Program-made: the position numbers and the translations under genes
From: Tolypeutes matacus
Lineage: Eukaryota > Chordata > Mammalia > Cingulata > Chlamyphoridae
Direction: 5' to 3'
NCBI GenBank assembly: GCA_026826555.1
Contig: JAKSZT010053883.1
Location: forward strand, 24,877,494 to 24,941,493
DNA: 64,000 nt
Shown: in pieces, positions 27,201 through 42,200 of the stretch
Numbering within the stretch: the stretch's first letter is position 1
Layout of the letters: the number at the start of each line of letters is the position of its first letter
The notes under the pieces: model-generated
What the model saw: only the letters and a program-made list of their open reading frames with translations
What the model was told of the DNA's origin: nothing
The model's database searches: none

Positions 27201-30200
27201 CATTTGCCTTAAGGAACTTGAAAGAGAAGAATAAATTAATCCTAAAAGTAGCAGAGAGAAGCGGACGTGGCTCAAGCGATTGGGCTCCTGTCTACCATAT
27301 AGGAGGTCCCAGGTTCGATTCCTGGGGCCTCCTGGTGAAGATGAGCTGACCCAAGTGGAGTACTGGCCCGCACAGGAGTGCTGGCCCGAGTGGACAGCTG
27401 GCACAGCAATATTACGCAACAAAAACAGACACAGAGGAGAGACAATAAAAGATGCAGCAGACCAGGGAGCTGAGATGGCACTAGAGACTGACTGCCTCTC
27501 TCCCACTCTGGAAGGTCCCAGGATCGGTTCCGGGCGCTGCCTAAAGACAAGGAGACACAGAAGAACACACAGCAAATGGACACAGAGAGCAGACAGTGAG
27601 TGCAAAACAACAAGGGGTAGGGGGAATAAATAAATAAATCTTAAAATAAAAAAAGCAGAAAGAAGGAAATAATAAAGAATCAAATTACTAAAATCAAGAA
27701 TAAAAAATAGGGACATTACAACAGACCTTACAGAAATAAAAAGGATAATTAAAGAATACTATGGGGAAGCAGGTGTGGCTCAAGCAATTGGGCTTCCGCC
27801 TACCACGTGGGAGTCCCGGGTTGGGCTCCCGGTGCCTCCTGGAGAAGGCAAGCTGGCGAGGCGGGCAGGCATGGAAAGCTGATGCAACAAAAAAGACACA
27901 AAGAGGAGAGACAATGAGAGAGACAAGAAACCAGGGAATGGAGGTGGCGCAGGTGATTGAGTGCCTCTCTTCCACATGGTAGGTCTCTGGTGCCTCCTAA
28001 AGAGAAGACAAGCAAACACAGAAGAGCACTCAGCAAAAAGACACAGAGAAGAGATAGGGAACGCAAACAACAGGGGTGGGAAGGGTAAATAAATAAATCT
28101 GGGGAAAAAAAACACAAAAACTATGAACCACCATATGCCAACAAATTAGATAATGTAGATGAAACAGGCAAATTTCTAAAAACACACAAATTACCAAAAC
28201 TGACCCAAAGGAAACAGAAAATCTGAATAGACCAATAACAAATGAGTTTGAATCAGTCATTAACAAACTTCCAACAAAGAAAAGCCCAGGACCAGATTAC
28301 TTCATTACTGAATTCTACCAAAACGTTAAAGAAGAATTAACATCAATCTTTTTTAAACTCTTCCGAAGAATAGAAGAGGAAAGAACTAATTCTCTGAGGC
28401 CAGTATTATCCTGATACCAAAGTTGGACAAAGACATTACAAAAAAGGAAAACTACAGATAAATATCCCCTGGGAATATAGATGCAAAACTCCTCAACAAA
28501 ATACTAACAAACTGAATCCAGCAGCATATGAACAGGATTTTACACCATGACCAAGTGGGATTTATTCCAGGAATGCAAGGGTAGTTAACCATATGAAAAT
28601 CAATAAATATAATACAATACATTAATAGAACAAAAGAACGAACCTAAGTGATGGTCTCAATTGTTGTAGAGAAAGCATTTGACAAAATCTAACACCCTTT
28701 CATGATAAAAACAAACTAGGAAGAGGGGAACTTCCTCAATTTGATAAAGGGCATCTTATAAAAAACTAATAAACATCATACTTAATGGTAAAAGACTGAG
28801 AGTTTCCCTGCTAAGGATGTCCTGTCTGGCTAATTCTATTCAACACCATACTGGAATTTCTAATCAAGGTAATCAGGCAAGAAAAAGAAAAGAAAAGGCA
28901 TCCAAATTGGAAAGAAAGAATAAAAATCATGGGAAGCGGATGTGGCTCAAGAGAATGGGCTCCTGTCTACCATATGGAGGGCCCTGGGTTCGGTTCCCGG
29001 GGCTTCCTGTTGAAAGTGAGCTGGGCCACGCGGAGAGCTGATGCAACAAGATGACACAACAAAAGAGACACAGAAGAGAGACAGTGAGAAATGCAGCAAA
29101 ACCAGGGAGCTAAGGGGGCTCAAGCGATTGAATGCTTCTCTCCCACATCGGAGGGTTCCGGGATCGGTTCCCAGTACCTCCTAAAGAGAAGACAAGAAGA
29201 CAAGCAGACACAGAAGAACATGCAGTGAATGGACACAGAGAGAAGATAGCGAGTGCAAGTGGCAGGGAGTCGGGTGGGGAGGTGATAAATAAATAAAATA
29301 AATCTTAAAAAAAAAAAAAAAAAAGAACAAAAATAATTTCTATCTGCAGGTGAGGTGATTTTATACACACATAATCCTGAAAAATTCTTAACAAAATTGC
29401 TAGAGCTAATAAATGAATTCACCAAAGTGGTAGAGTACAAAATCAGCATACAAAAATCAGTGTTTTTCTATATATTAGCAATGAAAAATCCAAAAATCAA
29501 ATTAAGAAAACAATTCCATTACAATAGCATCAAAAAGAATAAAATACTTAGGAGTAACTTTAACAAAGGAGGTACAAGACTAGTACAATGAAAACTATAA
29601 AATATTGTTGAAGAAATTAAAGATCTAAACAAATATGGGAAACGGAAGTGGCTCAAAGGTTCGGCGTCCGTCTACCATATGGAGAGACCAGGGTTCAATC
29701 CCCAGTACCTCCCGGTAAAAAAAAAAAAAAAAAAAGAGAAAAAAAACAAACAAATAGAGGCGTGCAGTGTTAATGGATCAAAGACTTAATACTGTTAAGA
29801 TGATAACAGTACCCAATGTGATACAAAGATTCATTGAATTCTGCCTTTTTTTGCAGAAATGGACAAGTAGATCCTAAAATTCGTACAGAATTACAAGGAA
29901 ATCTGAATAGCAATTCTTGCTTCTGGGTTCTCCTTGTGATTTTCTCCTTATAAGGCCTCCAGTAATAGGATTAAGATGCATCCCAACCCAGTTAGCCACA
30001 CTTTAAAACAACATCTTCAAAAGGTTCCATTTACAATGGGGTAACACTCAAAGGAATGGGATTAAGATTAAAAACAAAGGGGGAGGATGTGGCTCAGATG
30101 GTTGGGCATCCATCTGCCATATGGAGAGACCTGGGTTCGATCCCCGGGACCTCCCGGTAAAATAAAAAATATATATAGAAGGCACAAGGGCTGCCAGGCT

Positions 30201-33200
30201 CTGTGAGCCACCAGGCCCCAGGAGCCATGCAGCAAGAGATGACGTAACAGGAGAGTCACAGGGGAGAGACAGGACGAGATGCTCCGAAAGCCAGGAACTG
30301 AGGTGGCGCAGGTGGCAGAACACCTCTCTCCTACATCGGAGGTCTACAGGATCGAATCCTGGTGAAGACTGGAGGAGGAGGATGAGAAGAGATGGCAGGA
30401 AACAGACACAGAGAATTGCCCAGCGAATGGACACAAAACAGCAAAATGGGGAAGGGGGGTAGTTTAAAATGGATAAAGTAAATAAATAAATCTTAAAAAA
30501 AAAAGATTAAAGACATGTTTTTTCTGGGGTACACAACTCAATCTACCATATGCTACAATATGGATGAACCTTGAAACAACATGCTAAATGAAATAAACCA
30601 GACAGAAAAGGACAAATATTGTATGGTTCCACTTAGATGAGGTATCTACAATAGAAAAATTCATAGAGACAGAAACTAGAATAGAAGATAGCAGGGGTTG
30701 GGGAGAGGGAAAATGGGGAATTACTGTTAATGGGTTCAGTGTTTCTGTTTGGGATGATTAAAATGTTCTGGAAATCGATAGTGGTATTCATTACACAACT
30801 TGGGAATATACTTAATGCCAATGGATTGTACAGCTAAAATTTTTTTAAATAGTAAATGTTATGTATATTTACCACAATTTTAAAAAGCTTATTATACTTC
30901 AGTAATTAGAAAAAATTACCACACATTTTAATACAGTGTTGATGTAATAGAATGAGACAACCCTAGATTCTAGTCTGTTTTGTTGATTTGTTGGGTGTTC
31001 ATCAAATCACTTCCCTCTTTCGGTTTTAGTTTCTTCATCTATAAAAGATGGGGTTAAACTAGACAGAAAGTATAAACTTTTGACCACAACCTACATTAGG
31101 AATGCATTTTATACTGTGACCTAGTATATACCCTCCCACATACATCTATTTATAAAACAACCTTTTCGATCTGTGATATTCTCTATCTTCCTTTACATAA
31201 TTTTAAAAACTGAGGTAAAATTCACCATTTTAACTATTTTCAATTGTACAATTCAGTGGTTTTTAGTACATCTACCATCACTATAATTCTAGAATATTTT
31301 CATTACCCCAAAAAGAAACCCTTTACCCATTAAGCTGTCACTCTCCATCTCCCCCACTCTCCCACCAGTCCCTGGCAACACTCATCTTTCTGTCTATGGA
31401 TCTGCCTATTCTGGACATGCCATATGAACACTGATGTAAAAGTTTTCATAACAGGGTTATCTTGGGTTAAGATACCTAGGATTAGAACTGCCAAGGTCAT
31501 ATGCTAATTCTATGTTTAAACTTTCTGGGGAGCCACTAAATTGTTTTCCACTGTACCATTTTACCTTCCCATAACAAGGTACAAGAGTTCCTGTTTCTCC
31601 TCATTCTCACATTTGTTATTTTCCATCTTTTTCTAATAACCATGCTAGTGGGTGTGAAGGGGTATATCACTATGGTTTTGATTTGCATTTCCTTAATGAC
31701 TAATCATGTTAGGCATCTTTTCATGTTCTTATTGGCATTTGTATATTTTCTTTGGAGAAATGTTTAATTAAGTCCTTTGCCAAATTTTAGTGGAGATGTG
31801 TTATCTTTTTTGTTGAGTTGTAAGAGAGTTCTTTATATTATATTCTGGATAGTAAATCCTTACAGATAAATGTTTTGCAACTATTTTCTCCTATTCTGTG
31901 GGTTGTCTTTTCACGTTTTTTTTTTTTTTTTAAGTTTTAATAACTTTATTTCAAATTAAAACAAAACAGAAAAAGGCAGCTCAAGAAGTTATGGAAACAT
32001 TATTCCTAAAAAGTTCTTTCCAGGCACTTTTATCTCATCTAATTCCAACTACTAACTCAGTTTTTCCTTTAGTGTTCAGAAAGACACACAAATGAACATA
32101 GATTAGCTAAATCACATAGTTAAGGTCTCCTTATTAATGAAGCAAATGAAGAGCAAAAAAAACACTTAATCATATTCATATTTCACAAAACCAAACCCCA
32201 TATTCTTTAGCATTAATATAGTACCAACTTTGCTTTTGCTACAAAAACATTACAACGTTGTTAATCATAGCCCAAAAATTATATTTTTTCTATGTATCAC
32301 CACATTCTTAACATCCTATAGAACATCCCTTTATTTATATTAAACACAACAATCCTCATCTACTGCCAAAATCATTGTTATACATTCCCAACATTATCCT
32401 CCAGCTGTCCTTCAATGAACATTAATCTCCCTAGACTACTCGTTTCAGCCATAATCACATTCATAAATCATGAGTGCTTGTTACATTCATTATGTGTTAC
32501 CACCAAGTCCAACACTACCCACATATTCACATTTGACCTTATTTCTACATATATCTAGCATTGTCTTATCCCATGTTCCATTTGCCACCAATCTATACTT
32601 CATAGTCCAACTCCTAAGTCTACTCATTCTATTTAGTTTATATCAGTGAGACCATACAATATTTGTTCTTTTGTGTCTGGCTTATTTCAATCAACAAAAT
32701 ATCTTTTCACGTTCTTGATTCTGTTCTCTGATGTACAAAAGTTTTTAATTTTGATTAAGTCCAATTTATCTATTTTTTTTTCTTTTGCTGCTTGTGCTTT
32801 TAGTATCATGTCTAAGAATCCACTGCCAAATTCAAGATCATGAATATTTTCCACTATGATTTCTTGGAAGAGTTTTATGGTATTAACGCTTACAATTAAC
32901 ATCATTTATCTATTTTGAATTAATTTTTGTGTATGGTCTGAGGTAGGGGTCCAACTTCATTTCCCCACTGAAAGACCTGGTACTATGTTGAAAATGAATT
33001 GGACACTGATGCATGGGTAAATGATTTTATTTTGAAATAATCACAAATTTACAGAAAAGTTGGAAACATAAAGAACCTCCCCCTTTTTTGCCTAAATAAT
33101 TTGAGTAAGTTGCTGACCTAATGCTTCATAACTCCTGAAGTTTAGTGTTTTTCCTAAAACAACGATGTTCTATATTATCTCAATATCATCAGAATCAAGA

Positions 33201-36200
33201 ATTAACACTGATCCCATTCAAACTTTTACCACTTGTCCCAGTAATGTCTTAGAACAAAAGGATTCAGTTCAGAATCATGTGTTGAATTTAGCTGCCACGT
33301 CTCTTCAGTCTCTTTAAGCCAGAAAAAGTTCCCCAGTCTTTCTCTGAATTTCATGACCTTGGCACCTCTGATGATTATAGGACAATTGTTTTGTAGAATG
33401 TTCCTTGATTTGCATTTGTCTGGTGTTTCCTTAATATTAGATTCAAGTTATTCATGTTTGACAAAAATATTACTGTGATACTGCATTTTAAAAATTATGG
33501 TAATACTCGTATTACATAAACTTTACCATTTTAAGCATTTAAAAAAAGTAGAAACAAATGTTTATTTTCCACCAACCTTATTTCCATTTTCTGTTTAAGA
33601 GCCTGTGGAAGAACAGCCTAGGACCACTCAGTTGTGGCTCCCATCCATTCAGTGACCTGAGCAGTGGGAGCTGCAGACCAGTCTTCAGCTTCAGGCTGAA
33701 CACTCCAGTTTTCAGTAGGGAACTGCTGAATAGGCAGAAGGTACCTGCACACCTTTTGACCAATCTGCAACCTTAGGTTCAGTAGCAATAATTTCACCCT
33801 GAAACTCTTCCCTGGTCAGTCTTTTCAGCAGTGATCTGCTCTTCCTTTTCAATCTCTTCAGGGTCTCTGAATAAGTAGAGATCAAGTATGACCTTCCGTG
33901 GGTGCTCATGGGAGGCGGTGCCACACGTGTGTAGAACTTCCCAGGCCAGCATCCACAAAATCAGACCCACTGAGAGCTCCCTTGTTGCATGGCACATCAA
34001 TGTCCACATAGCACAAAAGAAAATCTATGATACATAGAGCAGTGGTCAGCAAGTTAACACAAGACACCTCTGAGAGAGGCTGGTGGTCAGCCTTGGGATC
34101 AGTAACCACCAGAAGACGCAGCTCCCAGGCTTCCTGGACCTGGTTAGTGATGGTTCTGGGTGTGTAGCACCCAGCTGACTGATATCCCAGGAAATTATGA
34201 CACTGACATCAGCTGGGTTTTCAATGGCAACAACTGCAGAAGCTTCTTCCAAGTGCTCTTTAGATTTATGATGTGGATGCCATCACTTTTCCTTTTATAG
34301 ATGTATTGTTCCATTTGGAAGTTAAAATTGGTACCACCTAAGTGAGTATCTGTTGCAAGGAATTTGAGGACATCTTCCTCCTTCATCTGCAGGACATTAA
34401 GGGCTCCAGACATTGTGCAAATTTTTCTTTAAGTTACAATAGGAATCCAGGTCAACACTGTATGGACTGCTTTCTGGGTAGCATAGAAAGCCATTTAAAT
34501 TATTTTTAAGTGTGTAATTCAGTGGCACCAATTACATTCACAATATTATGCAACCATCACCTCTATTTATTTCCAAAATAGTTTTCATCACCCCAAATGG
34601 AAACACCATACCCATTAAGCAATAACTCATTTCTCCCTCACCATTCCATTCTTTTGCATATCGAGATGCAGTTTTACAGCACCATTTGTTGACGAGACTA
34701 TTCTTTCCCCATTGAATGGTGTCCATACTTTTGCTGAAAACCAAGGGACCAAACACGTGTTTATTTTTGGGCTCTGTAAAAAATGCTGTTGAGATTTTGA
34801 AAAGTATTGCACTGATCAAATCTGTCTATCACATTGTGTAGTACTGACATATTAATAATGTTAACTCTTCTAAACCAGAAATAAGGGATATCATTTTTTT
34901 TAAAGGCGATACTGGGGATTGAACTCAGGACCTCATATATCGGAAGAAGATGCTCAACTATTGAGCTACATCACTTCCCAATGAGAGTTGTTTTTTTTCG
35001 TTAGTTTGTTTTTGTTTTTAGGAGGTACCAGGGATTGAACCCAGGACCTTGTACATGGGAAGCAGGCATTCAGTCACTTGAGCTACATCTACTTCCCAAG
35101 TGATATCTTTTTATTCATTTACATCTTCTTTAATTACTTTCAACAATGCTTTATAGTTTTTAGTTTATAAGTCTTCTTGGTTAAATTTATTCTCATGTAC
35201 GTGATTCTGCACTGTCATTGTAGCCTATCAAGTGGCTCACTATTTTGCTTTGTCCTGTATTTGTAATAATGTAATAAATTGTAATAATGTTCAATTTGAT
35301 CATTTGATTAAGATATCCTTCTGACCTGTCCAATCATTCTGTGAGCACACCTTTGCATTCTATTTATTTATTCACACATTTTTAATTTTTCCACCCCTAC
35401 CCCCTCGCTGTTTGCTCTCTGTATCTGTTTGGTGTGTGCTCGTCTTTTTTTTTTTTTTTTTTTTAAGGAGGCACCAGAAACCGAACCCAGGACCTCCCAT
35501 GTAGGAGGGAGGTGCCCAATCGCTCGAGCCACCTGCACTCCCTGCTCGTTGTGTCATCTCATTGCATCAGCTTGCCGAGCCAGCCCGTCGAGTCAGCTTG
35601 CTATCTTGCTCGTCCTCTTTTAGGAGGTACTGGGAACTGAACCTGGGACCTCCCATGTGGTAATCGGGTGCCCAACTGCTTGAGCCACATCCACTTTCCT
35701 ATTCTTATGTTCTTGCTTAGGATGTTGCAGGCTTGTCTAGTACTTTTCCTGTACCATTCCTGAAATAAAAAGCCCTGATTTCTTTTAGTGGAAAATGGTA
35801 TTTAAAGGCCAGGTCTCAGTCAGTAAGCATGCTCAGTGCTAATAGGAGGCCTAAGCCTCCTATTCCCCACAGCAGGCTATCTACTCCTATCATGTGTGGA
35901 TGCCCTCCTCACCCTGAATCCCTATACTGGTTTGCCCCACTCTATGTGGATGCTCTCTTTACTTCACATGGGCTCTGGGCCACTTCAGCCCACTCTACCT
36001 CAACCTGAACACTTATCTTGCTCTGCCCTATGTAATACCTTTAGGAGTGAATTGTTCAAGAAGGGATACCACTTAATTTTTTTATTACTAGAAAGAATTT
36101 ACTTGCTAAAAATGGTCTGAAAACCACTGGTATGGATAATGTCCAGGAGCACTACTTCTATGCTGAAAATGCAAGGGCTGTTTGAAAAATTTGCTTTCTG

Positions 36201-39200
36201 TTGAGAAATCCGACAAGTAAAAAGCAACATGCCTCACCCCCCACAATAAAGAGAAGTTATTCAATTCCAAGCAGAGAAAACAAAGCATTTCAACTTGACA
36301 AGTAACTAAAATGTATTTGTAAAACAGGCTGTTAATTTTTTTTTTTTTTTTAAAGATTTATTTATTTATTTATTTATTCATTTACCACCCCCCCTTGCTG
36401 CTTGTGCTCGCTGGGTCAGCTAACCACGCCGTGCGGGCGGGCTTGCCTACACCAGGAGGCCCCGGGAACCGAACCCGGGGCCTCCCATATGGTAAACGGG
36501 AGCCCTACTGATTGAGCCACAGCCGCTTCCCCAGGCTGTTAATTGAAACATTACTCAATAATATAGTAAAATTCAAAATAATGGTTAAAAACAGTCACCT
36601 TTAAGTGATGTGACATACTGCTCGTGAAAAAAATATATTACCTTGAGTAATAAAGTTAAAATAAATATTTCATATCATGTTTAATTAAGGAAGGAGAGAA
36701 GCAGGAAACTGAAAGAAGGAAAGGATAGAAAGGACAGACACATACAATGGATGGTAGTAGAGTAAGAAAAAGCCAAGGAGAGACAAAAAGTTAAACATGA
36801 GGGCAAAGACAAAGAAAAAAGAAAATGAAGTTCAGGGAGAGAAAAGGTAAAGAAGGCAAAGGCAAAAATAAAGAAGAATAAATTCTTAGATGTTTACGTA
36901 GCAGGCTCTCAATAAATGTTTTTTAAATAAAGTTCATTAGGGAATTTTCAACTCTAACTGCCTATTGAAATGCCAATTAGCAAATAAACTACTAGTAAAA
37001 CTCTCCAGCTACAGTACACCTAGGTTAAGAGCTTTGGAACTGGGAAAGAGATGTGGCTTAAGTGATTGGGCTCCTGCCTACCATATAGGAGGTCCAGGGT
37101 TCGATTCCCAGGGCCTCCTGGTGAAAGGCAAGCTGGCCTGAGCAGAATGCTGGCCTGCGCAGGAGTGCTGGCTCGCATGGAGAGCTGACACAGCAAGATG
37201 ACACAAAAACAGACACAGAGGAGAGACAATAAGAGATGCAACAGACCAGGGAGCCAAGGTGGTGCAAGAGACTGAGTGCTTCTCTCCCACTCCAGAGGTT
37301 CTCAGTGCTGCCTAAAGAGAAGACAAGCAGACACAGAAGAATACACAGAGAGCACACAGCAAACGCAAAGACAACGGTGGGGGCGAGGGGTCTTTTAAAA
37401 AAAAAAAAAAAAGCTTTGGAACCATTCCTAAGCCATACATTCTCCTCCTGGCCAAGCATGACGGGGCCCCAACTATTTAAGCATAAAAACCATTTAGTAG
37501 AAAAGCCTCTCAAAGGAGATAAGCCAGTATGTTAGTTTTACCATCTTTAATTATGAAAAAAACAGGACATTCACTGAAAAACAAAAACAAAAACAAAAAC
37601 AAAACAACATTTACAAGTTTAGTATGGGTTAGTACCCTCCCTGATTAGTCATTAAAATACCACCTGAGTCCAAAATTAGTGCCACAGAAAGACTAAAATG
37701 GTTAGCATTATGGGGTAGCGTGTCCTTGAATGCCCTTGAGATAAATTAATATCTCTAGGCCTCATTTGTAAAATGATGCTGCTGGATGAGATTAGTGGTT
37801 TCCAAATGTTGGATATGCTATATCAAATCACTTGAGGAACACATTAAAAATTTTGATTCTGGGAAGTGGCTGTGGCTCAATCAGTAGGGCTCCCGTTTAC
37901 CATATGGGAGGCCCCGGGTTCGGTCTCTGGGGCCTCCTGGTGAAGGCAAGCCCGCCCCGACGGTGTGGTTAGCTGACCCAGTGAGCACAAGCAGCAAGGG
38001 GGGGATAAATGAATAAATAAATAAAAATCCTTAAAAAAATTTTTTTTTATTCTTATTCTAGACCTACTGAACCAGAATCTTTGGGTATTTTTAACAGGTT
38101 CTTCAGGTGATTCTGCTATAAAAACAGGTTGAAAATAATAAAAACAGGTTGAAAACCACTGGACTAGAGACCCTTAAATTCCCATCCTGTGCTAACATCA
38201 TTTATTGAGTTTTCTATATATTTTCTATATAATCTCACAATAACCTTACAAGACATATATATTACTGTCACTGTTTAAAAATGAAAAAATTATGGCACAA
38301 ATGGGTGAACCCATCAAAGTCACACAATTAAATAAACAACTAAGCCAAGAATCCAATCCAGATAGTCCATTTTATTTCAAATAACAATTTATTCTATGGT
38401 TCATTTATTATTCTATAGGGTACTTAAAACTGCCTATTGTTTTAAATTTATTTTTAAAAAGGGAAAAATTCAAGTGTCTTTTTAAGAAATGACTGCTAAG
38501 ACAAAGTTGTGGAGAAGAGGATACAGTACAGGTGAAAAAGCAAGAAAAAGCTTACATTATATCACCTCAGAACTACAACACACAGACAGAAAGCAACACC
38601 CACCTTAACAGTACCATCGTCACTGCCAGTGCAGACAAGCTGGGGGCCTCTCCTGGCTGGATAACAGGAATTCACAAAGGAAGTATGTCCCTTCAGTCTT
38701 TTAACCCTCTCTCCTGTTTCACTATCCCACACAGCTACAGTTTTATCTGTGGATGCTGAGAAGAGCATACTAGAAGGTAAGAGAAAGAACAAACAAAAAA
38801 AGTGAAGACAAACAATAGTAATCTATCTTTCCCACTTGACAAAATGCACCAAATTTCTTCAATTTCCCCGACACATCGTGCTCTGACAGTTTTGTACATG
38901 ATGCTATCTCTGCTTGGAATGTCTAAACCCTACCTACCAAAATCTTATTCATGCTTTATACCCAGTGACAAGGTCTACCCTATGAAAGTTTAAAAATTTC
39001 CCTTCTGAGTCTCTATGATTTAGTATACATTTCATTTGGCAGTTTTCTCTATCTTTATTCTTCCTTTGTGATAGATAATATTTCACACATAAAGCACATT
39101 CCATCTGGAAATGTTTAATTACTCCTGGATGCTAGAGATAAGATAGACTGTGGCAATTCTTGACCTCATTTCTGTGTAACTCCCATCCTTTCTCTAAAAT

Positions 39201-42200
39201 CCAAAACTTTTATTCTACTTCTTACAACTATTTCTAATAATGCCTTTGCTTTTTCCTTTTAGGAGGTACCAGGGATTGAACTCAGGGCCTCATATATGGG
39301 AAGCAGGCACTCAACCACTGAGCTACATCCGTGCCCCAACAAGAATTGTTTTTTTCATTTGTTTGTTTTTAGGAGGTACTGGGAATTAAACCTGGGACCT
39401 TGTACATAGGAAGCAGGGACTCAACCACTTGAGCTACATCTGCTCTCCTGCTTTCTTTTTAATAGGAAACATGTGTGCAAAGTTATGTACCAGCTGATCC
39501 AGGGCACACTAATAGTCTCGAGGTCAGAGATGTAAATAAATGAGTATTTATCAAAATACCTTATGATGGGATTAACTGTGTATAACCAAAATTTTACATT
39601 ACCTATAGATATTCTATAATTATGCAGTCATTAAAGTAATGTTTGTGATAAACAGAGCTGTTAGGTGAATAGGATTAAGGGGAAAAAACAGCAAATAAGA
39701 TTGTATATGTAGCTCTAACAAATATTTAAAAATCAAACTGCTCTGAGTAGAAGAATGGTTTGAGAGAGATGTATCATAATAATAACTGATTATGTTCGGA
39801 GTGGTAGGAATATAGGTGTTTTTTTCTTTAATCTTTCTGCTTTTTGGGGGGGCTTCAAAATACTTTATTACTTTTACATTGGAAAAAATTTCTACATATG
39901 AAAACTACACTTTGCTTTAAGTTTTTAAAGAAAACAAGTTTGTCTAGGCTGTTGATGTGTTAGATGAGAGAGACAATATAGTTATAATTGTACACATGTA
40001 ACAACAAATACCTTACATGGGGTGACAGCAACCAGGATAATAAGGCAGTTACCCAAAATCCAGGTAAGAACAAACTCAAGGGTGAAGGTAAAAGGATGCT
40101 AAGAATAATTAGTATGAGAAGCAGTTGCCATTCCATTATGTAGCATACTCACCTGCCATCTGTGTTATAATGTAGTTCCATCACTGCTCCACTGTGCCCC
40201 TTCAGTGTGGCATAGTTATCACAGTCACCATAGACATTCCACAACACTGGTAGGGAGAAAGAGGTTTTGTAAGCGTTATTAGGCAAAAGAAAATTCACTA
40301 CTGGCCATGGAAAGATTACTAATGAATTTATCAAAACAAAAGTTCAAATTATACGCCCTTGGAACACTATTGGTTCTACCAGTTGGACCAATTTTCCTGA
40401 CACTAAAAATAAAAATTAATTAATGGATATATTTTTTAAAATCTTACGTTTTACCCTGGAAAAAAAAATTTTTTTTTTAAGTTGCCAGCTATTGCTATGA
40501 GAACAAGTGGACTGCAAAATGATGATACTTATTATGGATATGAATGCTCCTTAATGATATTCACAAAACTTCTATTCACATTAGACCAAGTTCCCTGAGA
40601 AAAGGAACTGTGTCTACCTCATTGACCCCAGCACCATGCCTGACCTGTAACAAGTATTTAATACATGTGGAATGAGTAAATGTAGTATAAATTTCTTGCT
40701 CTGTGACCAAGTAAGTCAGTTGTGGCTTCCTAGGTTTTCCATAAGTGTCATTAAGAAGCACCCATATATATAATAATGTACATATATATATACATAATAG
40801 TAATTTTTTTGCTGATAAAACTGTTATAGTTTTTTCCCCTCAATAAAATTTAACAAATCAATAATTGTGCATAGATCCATGCCTTCTAGTTGGTTGGCTG
40901 CCAATAAGTTTAAGGATCATAGAACTGGAGCATCTAAATCAAAATGGGCAGTGAAGCCAAATATCACCCACCCTAACGGAGAGAGTAATTAGAAAGATCC
41001 AAGGGACTCATTTCATCTCACAATGGGACGAATGATGACAGAAGAAAAAATGCTTCTGTTATCTTCTCTATTGCTTTTTTCTTGCGATCTTTCCCAAAGT
41101 GACTTATTTCTACTTATTTTTCAAAAATGGGCATTCCTGACTAGTAATCAAGAATCTAGGGGGTTGGATGTGGCTCAACTGGTTGGGCGTCCGTCTCCCA
41201 TATGGAGGGACCCGGGTTCGATCCCCGGGACCTCCCGGTAAAAAAAAAAAAAAAAAAAGAATCTAGCTGTAGATCCTAATAATACCTAAGGTAGTTACTA
41301 CTCTAGAATCCCCTCCTTCCTTCTCATTTGCTAGGATTCTGAGTGTGAATCTACAGGAGGGCCTCACACCTTTGGGAAAAGAAGTTTTCTCTCTTCTCAC
41401 TACAAAAAGCTGGGGATCTCGTTTTGCTAAATCAGCTCAACATTTGCCTTCACAAGGAAGATACTGTCAAACTAGAATGACTTAAATTCCAACTAGTAAT
41501 ATAATACCTTCTGTATTTACCACAAGATCATTCAGTATTTTCATTCTCCTATTTCAGTATGTTAGCCATGTAGTTTGTTATGTTTCCTCATCTTCAGAAA
41601 TTACCAACTTTAGACTGACAGCTTCTGTGATATCCAGGGTTTTAAAAAATAATCTCTATTTGGCTGAGAGCAATGACATCAGATTCAAAAAGCTATGCCT
41701 TACATATCAGTCGGTCAAATCCTGCAGATGCTAAGGTGGATCCATTGGGGTGAAACTTGCAACAATACACTTCCCCTTCATGTCCTGAGAGCAGCATGAT
41801 TGGGGCTTGAAGGGAGGAACATCTCGGAGGGCCCTAAACAAGAGAGAGAAGTACAGAGTAGTAACTGTATACAAGCAAATGAGGCTGAAAAATGGGGGGT
41901 GGAGTGGGGGTGGGTTGGAGGAAAACAATGATGGAGTGGATTTCAGCTCTTCCCCCCACCACTCATCCCTCAATTTTTTCGGGGGGTGGGGGGGAGAAGG
42001 GGCTGCAAAAAGCTTTATTGTTTACACTTGGTTCACGGCTTGTCATGGCTCAATTTGATACTCTCCTGCTGAACATTTTAATGACTGCCTGTTACAAAAA
42101 TTCTCTTTTTCCTTCACTCTACTCCTGTCCCATAGCCAACATTTTATTGCTCAAACACATTACACTTATTTCTGCTGCAGGATCTTTGCATTTGTAGTTT

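Larger units (their letters stand above)
26640..29895 (+). mobile_element. LINE-1 ORF2 fragment split by four SINEs
   Basis: Endonuclease/reverse-transcriptase-derived sequence in plus orientation occupies 26640-27254, 27652-27763, 28113-28930, 29323-29636 and 29746-29895. RT-like peptides such as [12 protein letters not shown] and [20 protein letters not shown] are visible. The region that should carry the RT FADD motif (near 29340) reads SAGEVILY, so the catalytic Asp pair is lost, and stops are frequent. Antisense to SNRNP40, in intron 4. Confidence 0.8.
33480..35365 (-). mobile_element. Old LINE-1 (minus) carrying the RPSA pseudogene and a SINE
   Basis: L1 sequence in minus orientation flanks the RPSA copy (to 33543 and from 34492), and continues through 34.5-34.9 kb ([15 protein letters not shown] ORF2 pieces) and 35.1-35.36 kb. 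A two-headed SINE at 34893-35098 splits it. The RPSA retrocopy is therefore younger than this L1. Confidence 0.65.

Noticed and set aside
26640..29895. LINE-1 as a possible active element
   Set aside because: It is split by four SINEs, lacks the catalytic Asp pair in the RT motif and has many stops.
33551..34491. RPSA as a working gene
   Set aside because: It is intronless, shifted between frames and about 90 nt short across the coding region.
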